Origin: Croceivirga radicis | GTDB lineage: Bacteria > Bacteroidota > Bacteroidia > Flavobacteriales > Flavobacteriaceae | Direction: 5' to 3' | DNA: 64,000 bases | NCBI RefSeq assembly: GCF_002072105.2 | Contig: NZ_MTBC01000004.1 | Span: 124,001-188,000, forward strand | In this document: positions 53,377 through 60,964 of the stretch, one piece after another | How the letters are laid out: every line of letters starts with the position of its first letter | How positions within the stretch are numbered: the stretch's first letter is position 1 | Program-made: the position numbers and the translations under genes | Notes under the pieces: model-generated | What the model was told of the DNA's origin: nothing | What the model saw: the letters and a program-made list of their open reading frames with translations, nothing else | Databases searched by the model: none

Positions 53377-55068
53377 TTACCTAACCAATTTTTTGTATTT
53401 AATACGTTTTGGCATAATATCACCTCCCAGTCGCTTTTTCTTATTCTCTTCATAATCCGAAAAAGAACCTTCAAAAAAGTATACTTGGGAATCACCTTCA
53501 AAGGCAAGGATGTGCGTACAAATTCTATCTAAAAACCACCTATCGTGAGAAATAATTACCGCACAACCAGCAAAATTTTCCAAACCTTCTTCCAGTGCAC
53601 GTAGCGTATTTACGTCCAAATCGTTAGTAGGCTCATCTAATAGTAAAACATTACCTTCTTCCTTAAGGGTCATTGCCAAATGCAAACGGTTTCTTTCCCC
53701 ACCAGATAACATGTTTACTTTTTTGTTTTGCTCACTTCCAGAAAAATTAAAACGACTTAAGTAAGCTCTAGAATTAACTTGCTTACCCCCCATCATGATT
53801 AATTCTTGCTCATCACTAAAATTTTGCCAAATGGTCTTTTCAGGATCTATATTGGAATGCGACTGGTCCACGTAGGCAATCTTAGCGGTGTCTCCAACCA
53901 CAAATTCACCTTTATCTGCCGTTTCTTCCCCCATAATCATTCTAAAAATGGTAGTTTTACCGGCCCCGTTAGGTCCAATAATGCCAACAATACCTGCCTG
54001 TGGTAAATTAAAGTTCAGGTCTTCATAAAGTAGTTTATCGCCATACGCTTTACTAACTCCTTTGGCTTCTATAACATTTGTGCCCAGTCTAGGACCATTT
54101 GGTATGTAAATCTCTAGCTTTTCTTCTAATTGTTTTTGGTCTTGGTTGGCCAATTTATCGTAATTTTTTAAACGGGCTTTCTGTTTGGCCTGTCTACCTT
54201 TTGCCCCTTGTCTTACCCAATCCAATTCTCGCTCCAAAGTCTTTTGACGTTTAGAAGCTTGTTTGCTTTCTTGCGCTAAACGTTTTGCTTTTTGATCCAA
54301 CCATCCAGAATAATTACCTTTCCATGGAATGCCTTCTCCCCTATCCAATTCTAAGATCCATCCCGCAACGTTATCTAAAAAATATCTATCGTGCGTAACT
54401 GCAATCACCGTTCCCTTATATTGAGCCAAATGATGCTCTAACCAGTGTACGGATTCTGCATCTAGGTGGTTGGTAGGCTCATCTAGCAATAATACATCTG
54501 GTTCTTGCAACAACAACCTACACAATGCTACCCTACGCCTTTCGCCTCCAGAAAGTACACCAATTTTTTTATCGGCATCTGGGGTTCTCAAAGCATCCAT
54601 GGCAATTTCTAACTTGGTATCTAATTCCCATGCATTACTGGCATCTATTTGATCTTGCAGTTTGGCCTGTTTGTCCATAAGCTTCTGCATCTTGTCCGCA
54701 TCCTCGTAAACTTCTGGCAAACCAAACATGTCGTTGATTTTATTATACTCTTCTAATACCGCAACCGTTTCTGCTACACCTTCTTTAACCACATCTAAAA
54801 CCGTTTTCTCCTCGTCTAACTGTGGCTCTTGTTCTAAATAACCTACAGAATAACCTGGTGAGAAAACAACATCTCCTTGAAAATTTTTATCTACCCCCGC
54901 AATTATTTTTAATAAGGTAGATTTACCAGAACCATTTAATCCTAAGATTCCTATTTTAGCTCCGTAAAAGAAACTTAAATAAATATTTTTTAATACTGGG
55001 GTATTGGCGTTTTTGTAGGTCTTAGTGACCCCAGACATTGAAAATATTACTTTTTTATCGTCAGACAT
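53377..55068 (-). CDS. ettA: Energy-dependent translational throttle protein EttA
   Basis: 563 residues, ABC-F family. Two ATPase domains: Walker A GLNGSGKSTLL with LSGGERRRVALCRLL, and GPNGAGKTTIF with LSGGERNRLHLAMTL; no membrane domain. The linker between them includes the basic ARLKNYDKLANQDQKQLEEK region, and the arm that touches ribosomal protein L1 is seen as DMFGLPEVYEDADKMQ. EttA binds the ribosomal E-site and couples initiation to ATP level. It lies 19 bases downstream of a CAL67264-family small membrane gene. Confidence 0.97.
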   Translation of the reverse strand: MSDDKKVIFSMSGVTKTYKNANTPVLKNIYLSFFYGAKIGILGLNGSGKSTLLKIIAGVDKNFQGDVVFSPGYSVGYLEQEPQLDEEKTVLDVVKEGVAETVAVLEEYNKINDMFGLPEVYEDADKMQKLMDKQAKLQDQIDASNAWELDTKLEIAMDALRTPDADKKIGVLSGGERRRVALCRLLLQEPDVLLLDEPTNHLDAESVHWLEHHLAQYKGTVIAVTHDRYFLDNVAGWILELDRGEGIPWKGNYSGWLDQKAKRLAQESKQASKRQKTLERELDWVRQGAKGRQAKQKARLKNYDKLANQDQKQLEEKLEIYIPNGPRLGTNVIEAKGVSKAYGDKLLYEDLNFNLPQAGIVGIIGPNGAGKTTIFRMIMGEETADKGEFVVGDTAKIAYVDQSHSNIDPEKTIWQNFSDEQELIMMGGKQVNSRAYLSRFNFSGSEQNKKVNMLSGGERNRLHLAMTLKEEGNVLLLDEPTNDLDVNTLRALEEGLENFAGCAVIISHDRWFLDRICTHILAFEGDSQVYFFEGSFSDYEENKKKRLGGDIMPKRIKYKKLVR

Positions 55069-55087
55069 TTGTCGTAAATTAATTTGT

Positions 55088-55264
55088 TTAAACTCTACCT
55101 TTTAAGGCATTAAAAACCCAAGCAACGGCAAAAAAACCTATTCCCACGGCTGCAAAACCATATCCGGCTACTTCATCATATTTAAAGGCCCCTAAAGCAA
55201 TCATACCTAAGCCTACCAATATCATAATAAAGGTAGCAATAGCCAATACTTTATTCTTATCCAT
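55088..55264 (-). CDS. CAL67264-family small membrane protein
   Basis: 58 residues, ATG at 55264 (or 55267, one codon more). It reads MDKNKVLAIATFIMILVGLG, then MIALGAFKYDEVAGYGFAAV, then GIGFFAVAWVFNALKGRV: two membrane helices with short loops. This fits the flavobacterial family named CAL67264, of unknown function. It sits 19 bases before ettA on the same strand and is probably co-transcribed with it. I judge it real because the composition and linkage fit, despite the short length. Confidence 0.85.
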   Translation of the reverse strand: MDKNKVLAIATFIMILVGLGMIALGAFKYDEVAGYGFAAVGIGFFAVAWVFNALKGRV

Positions 55265-55313
55265 CATGTTTCAAATTCTTTAAAAGTTGACAAATATCCG
55301 AAAATAGAACATT

Positions 55314-56291
55314 TTACTCAAAAGGAAACTTCACTCCAATGATTTTTCTAACATCATCCATCATTTTGAGCAAATTTCTACTGTCTTGTAAAGACCAAAG
55401 TTCACTTTCTGTTTTACCGTTATTTAAGCAGTTCATAACTTCAAGAATTTCATAATAGTAACCCATACCAATTGTAGGGATTGAGAATTCTTCTATTTCG
55501 TTATTTCTTTCTAGCCTATACGTCTCTGCCATATGCCACTGTTGGCCTATATGGATACTTCCTGTGGTTCCTACCACTTTTGCCTTGGTCTCTAAGTGGG
55601 TTCCCAAACCAGAATGTAAGATGGCTTGGGCATTTTCATAATCAAGAATAATAGAAACTTGTTGTTCTATTCCTGTTTTATAAAAGTTAGCACTAGCATA
55701 TATTTTTTTTGGTTTACCCAAAAACAAATAAGCAAAAAACAGCGGGTAAATACCAATATCTAGCAACGAGCCGCCAGCCAAATTAGGATTCAATAATCGT
55801 TTGCCATCACCCCGATCTAATCCGTAAAAGGTAAAGTCTGCATTAACATAGCCTATGTCACCTATGGTTTCCGCATCTACTAATTCTTTCACCATTTTAA
55901 TAGTTGGGTTAAACCTAGACCACAATGCCTCCATTAAAAAGCGCTTTTTTTGCTTTGCCAAAGCAATCATCTCTTCTAGCTGCTTACTATTTACCCCAAT
56001 TGGCTTTTCGCATAACACATGTTTACCATGTTGTAAGGCCAACATGGTATGCGCAAAATGAAAATTATGTGGTGTTGCTATATAAATAACCTCTGCATCA
56101 CTTTCTATTAAAAGTTTTTCATAACTTCCATAGGCGGCATCTGCGTTATAGGTTTCTGCAAACATTTTAGCCTTTTCCAAATCCCTTGAGGCTACAGCCG
56201 ATAATTCTGCTTCTTTAACCAATGCTAAATCCTTTGCGAATTTTCCTGCTATATTACCAAGGCCAATTATTCCCCATTTAGTTTTTTTCAT
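55314..56291 (-). CDS. Gfo/Idh/MocA family oxidoreductase
   Basis: 325 residues from the ATG at 56291 (MKKTKWGIIGLG), which gives the usual length; the frame extends to 56309. WGIIGLGNIAGKF is the NAD(P) Rossmann motif at the very start, CEKPIG the catalytic EKP, and FTFYGLDRGDGKRL with GGSLLDIGIYPLFFAYLFLG belong to the substrate domain. It resembles dimeric dihydrodiol/xylose dehydrogenases. No export signal, so it is cytoplasmic, unlike the Tat-exported paralogue near 5 kb. Confidence 0.92.
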   Translation of the reverse strand: MKKTKWGIIGLGNIAGKFAKDLALVKEAELSAVASRDLEKAKMFAETYNADAAYGSYEKLLIESDAEVIYIATPHNFHFAHTMLALQHGKHVLCEKPIGVNSKQLEEMIALAKQKKRFLMEALWSRFNPTIKMVKELVDAETIGDIGYVNADFTFYGLDRGDGKRLLNPNLAGGSLLDIGIYPLFFAYLFLGKPKKIYASANFYKTGIEQQVSIILDYENAQAILHSGLGTHLETKAKVVGTTGSIHIGQQWHMAETYRLERNNEIEEFSIPTIGMGYYYEILEVMNCLNNGKTESELWSLQDSRNLLKMMDDVRKIIGVKFPFE

Positions 56292-56365
56292 ACTCCAAGT
56301 TCTAAGCATAAAGTTACTTAATAATCATCCGTATCTTTACAAGAGTTTACAACAATTTATGCTGA

Positions 56366-57994
56366 ATGGACTTAAATTTTAACAAAAACGAAGATTACAA
56401 CAAACTGCTACGTTCAGACCTTAATAGGCGCTTGGCCAAGGTAAAATTAGGTGGAGGAACCAAACGTATTGAAAAACACAAAGCAAAAGGAAAACTAACT
56501 GCAAGAGAAAGAATAGGGTATTTATTGGACAGTGATGAAGAAGCAATAGAAATTGCCGCCTTTGCAGGAGAAGATATGTACACGGAACACGGTGGTTGCC
56601 CATCTGGTGGTGTAGTGGTTAAAATAGGAAAAGTAAAAGGCAAACAATGTATAGTTGTTGCAAACGATGCTACAGTAAAAGCTGGAGCTTGGTTTCCAAT
56701 AACTGGAAAAAAGAACCTTAGAGCACAGGAAATTGCCATAGAAAACAAATTGCCCATAATTTATTTAGTAGATAGTGCTGGCGTTTATCTACCCATGCAA
56801 GACGAAATTTTTCCTGATAAAGAACATTTTGGCAGAATCTTTAGAAATAATGCCGTAATGAGCAGTATGGGCATTACCCAAATTGCTGCGGTAATGGGCA
56901 GTTGTGTGGCAGGTGGCGCTTATTTACCCATTATGAGCGACGAAGCCTTGATAGTAGACAAAACCGCAAGTATTTTTCTTGCCGGATCTTATTTGGTAAA
57001 AGCTGCAATAGGTGAATCAATTGATAATGAAACCCTAGGTGGGGCCACAACCCATTGCGAAATAAGTGGAGTTACCGATTATAAAGCGGCAGATGATAAG
57101 GACGCCTTAGATAAAATTAAGTCTATAATGGGTAAAATTGGAGATTTTGACAAGGCAGGCTTTAACCGGGAACCTTCTAAATTACCTGCAAAAAACCAAG
57201 AAGATATTTTTGGTATTTTACCTAAATCTAGAGGGGACCAGTACGATATGTTGGAAATAATTGAACGTTTGGTAGACGATTCCAAATTTGAACAATATAA
57301 ACAAGACTACGGTAAAACAATTTTAACTGGCTATGCCAGAATAGATGGTTGGGCAGTTGGTATAATTGCCAACCAACGTAAGGTAGTAAAGACCGGTAAG
57401 GGCGAAATGCAGTTTGGCGGTGTTATCTATTCTGACTCTGCAGATAAAGCAACTCGTTTTATAGCAAATTGTAATCAAAAGAAAATACCACTTGTATTCT
57501 TGCAAGATGTGACTGGCTTTATGGTTGGTAGTAAAAGTGAACATGGTGGCATCATAAAAGACGGCGCCAAAATGGTAAATGCGGTGAGCAATTCTGTTGT
57601 ACCCAAATTTACCGTTGTAATTGGTAATAGTTATGGGGCAGGAAATTATGCCATGTGCGGAAAAGCTTATGACCCTAGATTAATTTGTGCTTGGCCCAGT
57701 GCCGAATTGGCCGTAATGAGCGGTAACTCTGCCGCGAAAGTATTATTGCAAATAGAAAAGGCATCATTAGAGAAACAAGGTGAAGCCTTTGACGCTGAAA
57801 AAGAAAAAGCACTGTACAGTAAGATTAAAGCACGATATGACAACCAAATATCTCCTTATTATGCAGCTGCTAGAATTTGGACCGATGCTATAATTGACCC
57901 AATGGATACGAGAAAATGGATAAGTACCGGAATAGAAGCGGCCAACCATGCTCCTATAGAAAAACAATTTAACATGGGGGTGCTACAAGTGTAG
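56366..57994 (+). CDS. Acyl-CoA carboxylase beta (carboxyltransferase) subunit
   Basis: 542 residues. The protein shows two crotonase-like carboxyltransferase halves: GKLTARERIGYLLD, HGGCPSGGVVVKIGKVKGKQ and VDSAGVYLPMQDEIFPDKEH in the first, QDVTGFMVGSKSEHGGIIKDG and VVIGNSYGAGNYAMCG in the second. GGATTHCEISGVTDY places it near methylcrotonyl-CoA carboxylase-type beta subunits. It transfers carboxyl from biotin to an acyl-CoA. The biotin carboxylase/carrier subunit is not encoded in the window. A terminator overlaps its stop. Confidence 0.93.
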   Translation: MDLNFNKNEDYNKLLRSDLNRRLAKVKLGGGTKRIEKHKAKGKLTARERIGYLLDSDEEAIEIAAFAGEDMYTEHGGCPSGGVVVKIGKVKGKQCIVVANDATVKAGAWFPITGKKNLRAQEIAIENKLPIIYLVDSAGVYLPMQDEIFPDKEHFGRIFRNNAVMSSMGITQIAAVMGSCVAGGAYLPIMSDEALIVDKTASIFLAGSYLVKAAIGESIDNETLGGATTHCEISGVTDYKAADDKDALDKIKSIMGKIGDFDKAGFNREPSKLPAKNQEDIFGILPKSRGDQYDMLEIIERLVDDSKFEQYKQDYGKTILTGYARIDGWAVGIIANQRKVVKTGKGEMQFGGVIYSDSADKATRFIANCNQKKIPLVFLQDVTGFMVGSKSEHGGIIKDGAKMVNAVSNSVVPKFTVVIGNSYGAGNYAMCGKAYDPRLICAWPSAELAVMSGNSAAKVLLQIEKASLEKQGEAFDAEKEKALYSKIKARYDNQISPYYAAARIWTDAIIDPMDTRKWISTGIEAANHAPIEKQFNMGVLQV

Positions 57995-58006
57995 CCCCCT
58001 TTTTTT
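57976..58006 (+). terminator. Terminator within the 3' end of the carboxylase gene
   Basis: GGGGG-(TG)-CTA pairs with TAGCCCCC (8 bp with a 2-base bulge) and is followed by seven T. The stop codon TAG is inside the right arm; the T-run reaches the stop of the convergent gene. Confidence 0.75.
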
Positions 58007-58283
58007 AACTGTCTAATTCTAGGATTTTCTCTTGATTATCTTCAAGATTTAAGGTCTCTAGTTTTCCCCATTTTTTAAGTAACGGTTCTTCCAATGCTTT
58101 TTCCCTAAATTCATCTGGGGTCATAATTGGAATACCATAAATTACCGGATAATAACGTTTGCATTTGGGGCAAGTCATTAATGCCTCAATTATTTGACCT
58201 TCTTCGTCTTGTAAAAATATCTGTGTTTTTAAATCTGCCTTATCTATAGGGCAACACAATTTATTCAAGAATTCTTTTCTCAT
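58005..58283 (-). CDS. Trm112-like zinc-ribbon protein
   Basis: 92 residues. LCCPIDKADL near residue 10 and MTCPKCKRYYPVIYGIPIM near residue 40 form the four-cysteine-type ribbon of the Trm112/UPF0434 family, with the typical YPVIYGIP(I/V)M ending. Eukaryotic and archaeal Trm112 proteins activate SAM methyltransferases by direct binding. It is the last gene of the TPP-riboswitch operon, whose first gene is a class I methyltransferase, so a partnership is possible (inference). Overlaps the upstream ThiE-like gene as ATGA. Confidence 0.85.
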   Translation of the reverse strand: MRKEFLNKLCCPIDKADLKTQIFLQDEEGQIIEALMTCPKCKRYYPVIYGIPIMTPDEFREKALEEPLLKKWGKLETLNLEDNQEKILELDS

Positions 58284-58912
58284 AATAGTGTACGTATTTT
58301 TAGGGCATATGATTTTGTGGTCGTAGCTATGTCATTAGCTTTCATAATGCCAGAGATTACAGCTATCCCTTGAATAGGATATTGTTTTAGGTTATTAATG
58401 GTTTTATGATTGATGCCGCCAGAAACAAAGAAGGGAAGTTTTGTTATTGCCCTTGCATTCTTTATGGTCTCTAGTGATACCAGTTCACAATCTATAGCAG
58501 ATTGGGAGGGAAAAACGGCACAGAATGATATATAATCTAGGTTATTTGCCACGGCCTTCTTTATGACTTCCAAATCATTGGAACACGTAAGCCCAAATAA
58601 GTAGTTATTCCCAAAATTGTTTTTATTAAAGTTATTTGGAATGGTATCCAAATGAAACCCATCCACCTTAATAAAAGGTTCCAATTCTAAATTTTCGTTT
58701 ATAAGAAGCGGTATTTTATGGTATGAAGTTAGTTCGTATAAACGAGCTACTAAGACCACTTTTTCTTCAACGGAAATACCTGTTGGCCAATTGTTCCATA
58801 TCTGTACTAGGTTGACTCCGTTCTCCAATGCAATTTCTACTTTATCCAGCAATTCCTCTAAAGGGAGTGCAGGGTCCACAACAAGATAAAGTCCTCCTAT
58901 ATCTAACTCCAT
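58280..58912 (-). CDS. Divergent ThiE/TenI-like thiamine phosphate synthase family protein
   Basis: 210 residues, TIM barrel. GGLYLVVDP, VKVDGFHLD-like VDGFHLDTIP, GLTCSNDLEV, LDYISFCAVFPSQSA and FFVSGGINHKTI follow the order of ThiE/TenI motifs. However the ThiE marks are weak: the QxR(E/D)K loop is VQIWNNWP, and the (T/P)xTK region is PSQSAID. It may be a TenI-like thiazole tautomerase or have a new substrate. Control by a TPP riboswitch upstream supports a thiamine-related role. Coupled to both neighbours by overlaps. Confidence 0.75.
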   Translation of the reverse strand: MELDIGGLYLVVDPALPLEELLDKVEIALENGVNLVQIWNNWPTGISVEEKVVLVARLYELTSYHKIPLLINENLELEPFIKVDGFHLDTIPNNFNKNNFGNNYLFGLTCSNDLEVIKKAVANNLDYISFCAVFPSQSAIDCELVSLETIKNARAITKLPFFVSGGINHKTINNLKQYPIQGIAVISGIMKANDIATTTKSYALKIRTLL

Positions 58913-59964
58913 CCGTTTTCCAAAGCTTTAAAATAAGCCTCCCAATAAGGGTCTATACCGTTAAACGTTATGTTGGACCACGTTTGACCTTTTTTTATAC
59001 TACAGGCTTCTCCTGCTTTAGAAAAGTTACCTATCTGTTTGGCATCAATTTTATGTTTGGCCAAATGTTGAACCAAGCTTTCAGCTTTTTCTTGCTTAAC
59101 CATTATTAACATAGCCCCGGTTCCTAAAGAGAATCTATGGTCAATACCAAACAACTCTGTAATTGCCTTTTGGGTAGTACCTAAAGGAATTAATTCATCT
59201 TTAATATCAAAACCGATTCCGCAGGCTTCTGCAACTTCCATAAGGCCACCTACAACACCACCTTCCGTAACATCATGCATGGCATGAAGTTCATCATTGG
59301 GTATAAGTAACTCACGTGTTATAATAGCTTCTTCTACCACCGAAGTTTTGTAAAATTGATCTGCAGCTAATTTTTGGATTTCTGCCCCTATTAAATCACC
59401 AACTTTATTTGGAAAACTAGCTGCTAGAATCGCGGATGAACTGAACGCTGCGCTTTTGGTCACAATAATGGCATCACCTTCTTGTACCCCATCACTTGTT
59501 AAAATTTCATCTTTTGGTGCGGTCAAGAACATAGTTCCCCCTCCGGAGATGGTACTTTGTTGTCCTTCTATTTTACAAGTATGCCCTCCTGTAATGGCAA
59601 TACCTAAACGCTCAGAGAATTCGTGAATGTATTTCCAATATTCCTCAAAATCAGCATTGGACATAGATGCCGGTAAATTTAAAACATACTGTGCGTATTG
59701 CGGTTTAAACCCTGTAGTGGCCATATCATTGGCTAAAAGTTGTACCGATAACCAAGCAGATTTCTTTAACCCCATAGAAGGAATTAAAGACAAAGGATCG
59801 CTACTTGTTGCTAAAGCCATACCGTTACCTATATCTATAACAGCTGTATCCACACCAAACTTAGGACCTTTTATTACGGTTTCTCTCTTAGCTCCCGTTA
59901 GTGGAAAAACCATTTTTTTAAATCCGCTACTGGTTATTTTGCCTAATGGTAAAACTTTACTCAT
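58903..59964 (-). CDS. HypE/PurM-like AIR synthase-related ATPase
   Basis: 353 residues of the PurM/HypE/ThiL/SelD superfamily. KFGVDTAVIDIGNGMALATS corresponds to the metal/ATP GDDaA motif, ANDMATTGFKPQYAQYVL to the ND(I/V)A motif, and MHDVTEGGVVGGLMEVAEAC is typical of HypE-like proteins. It lacks the C-terminal Cys (PRxC) that HypE needs for hydrogenase maturation, and no hyp genes are near. Members of this superfamily phosphorylate or dehydrate with ATP; ThiL is the thiamine-phosphate kinase. In a TPP-controlled operon a kinase-like thiamine role is plausible, but this is inference. Confidence 0.85.
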   Translation of the reverse strand: MSKVLPLGKITSSGFKKMVFPLTGAKRETVIKGPKFGVDTAVIDIGNGMALATSSDPLSLIPSMGLKKSAWLSVQLLANDMATTGFKPQYAQYVLNLPASMSNADFEEYWKYIHEFSERLGIAITGGHTCKIEGQQSTISGGGTMFLTAPKDEILTSDGVQEGDAIIVTKSAAFSSSAILAASFPNKVGDLIGAEIQKLAADQFYKTSVVEEAIITRELLIPNDELHAMHDVTEGGVVGGLMEVAEACGIGFDIKDELIPLGTTQKAITELFGIDHRFSLGTGAMLIMVKQEKAESLVQHLAKHKIDAKQIGNFSKAGEACSIKKGQTWSNITFNGIDPYWEAYFKALENGWS

Positions 59965-60692
59965 TAGTCCACATCATTTAGTTTAACATGCAATCCAAAA
60001 AAATCTCCCACGGGTACGTTCCATTGTTGTACCGGAAACCATTTAGGCAAACCTGTAGTTGTCCAATTAATAGAATAATCCCTGCCCTTTAGGGCTTTAT
60101 CTATAACCGCTTTTAAGGTTTTAGGCGTATAAAAGTTTGCGGTAACATAAAAGTGGTTTCTACCAAACTGTTGTTGCACCCTTCGTCTAATTAACTTGGG
60201 AGTATTTCGATTCATCATACCAAAAACAATTCCATATTTTCCTACCCTTACGGCTTCTCGTATTACTTTAACCGGGTCTTTATAATACTCAAAGGTGGTT
60301 ACAAACGCCAAAACATCAAAAGTGTGATCTTTAAATGGCATATGATGACTATCTGCCATTACCAAGTCGCCCTGAAAACGTTGGGCGGCCTGCCCAAGCA
60401 TAAAGGGTGAAATATCGCCACCGCATGCTTCTATTCCAATTTCTTGCCACCAACGCGTAAATCTAGTAGTTCCACAACCAAATTCTAACAGGGTATTGAT
60501 ACGGTCATCGCTCTTTACCAATGAGGCCAACACCTTTTTCTGCCAAACTTCTGCTCTTTTGTAAGGCCCTTCATAGTATTCTTCGTAAGTATCGGTATAT
60601 TTTCTATTAAAAAACCACTCGTCCCTACCTTGCCATTGTTGCAAATTCTGGGTAACTAATTGAAAGCTTTCTTTTTCTTGTAAATTACTCAT
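59964..60692 (-). CDS. Class I SAM-dependent methyltransferase
   Basis: 242 residues with the Rossmann methyltransferase core: LLEFGCGTTRFTRWW (motif I, SAM Gly loop), GGDISPFMLGQA (acidic motif II) and VMADSHHMPFKDHTFDVLAF (motifs III and IV), with EYYKDPVKVIREAVRV after. This group methylates small molecules as a rule. It is the first gene of the operon under a TPP riboswitch, and its start codon lies next to the switch hairpin. The substrate could be a thiamine-pathway compound, but nothing in the sequence names it. Confidence 0.85.
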   Translation of the reverse strand: MSNLQEKESFQLVTQNLQQWQGRDEWFFNRKYTDTYEEYYEGPYKRAEVWQKKVLASLVKSDDRINTLLEFGCGTTRFTRWWQEIGIEACGGDISPFMLGQAAQRFQGDLVMADSHHMPFKDHTFDVLAFVTTFEYYKDPVKVIREAVRVGKYGIVFGMMNRNTPKLIRRRVQQQFGRNHFYVTANFYTPKTLKAVIDKALKGRDYSINWTTTGLPKWFPVQQWNVPVGDFFGLHVKLNDVD

Positions 60693-60693
60693 A

Positions 60694-60722
60694 TTCAGGT
60701 ATACATTAATTATACACCTGAA
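60694..60722 (-). promoter_or_regulatory. Expression-platform hairpin next to the methyltransferase start codon
   Basis: On the minus strand TTCAGGT (60716-60722) pairs with ACCTGAA (60694-60700), one base before the ATG (60690-60692); inner pairs extend it. The same TTCAGGT can instead pair with ACCTGAA in the TPP aptamer (60792-60798), making two exclusive states. Confidence 0.6.
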
Positions 60723-60761
60723 GCTAGATAAGTAGAATAGGTTCTATGCTGAACTAAGTGT

Positions 60762-60851
60762 CCTTAACTTTCCTACGCTGGTATTATCCAGTTCAGGTTT
60801 ACGGGTATATTCTCAGCACCAATTAGGAGCACCCCGAGCTACAGGCTAAGG
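60762..60851 (-). ncRNA. TPP (thiamine pyrophosphate) riboswitch, THI element
   Basis: On the minus strand the leader reads GGGGTGCT, then GGTGCTGAGAATA and ACCTGAACTGGATAATACCA followed by GCGTAGGAA: the conserved TPP aptamer blocks (CUGAGA and the ACCUGA...GGAUAAUACCAGCGUAGG run). The closing P1 helix is CCTTA / TAAGG at the ends. It should turn the four downstream genes off when thiamine pyrophosphate is plentiful. Confidence 0.93.
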
Positions 60852-60964
60852 TACGAACCTTTTACGCAAGTAATAAATTTTTGATTTAAAAATTAATTGT
60901 ACAGCTTTAAAAAACCAAAATAGATTCTAATGAATGACCTTTTTTTAAAATGGAATTATATAAT

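Noticed and set aside
58903-59964. Hydrogenase maturation factor HypE
   Set aside because: The fold matches but the C-terminal Cys motif is absent and no other hyp or hydrogenase genes are present.
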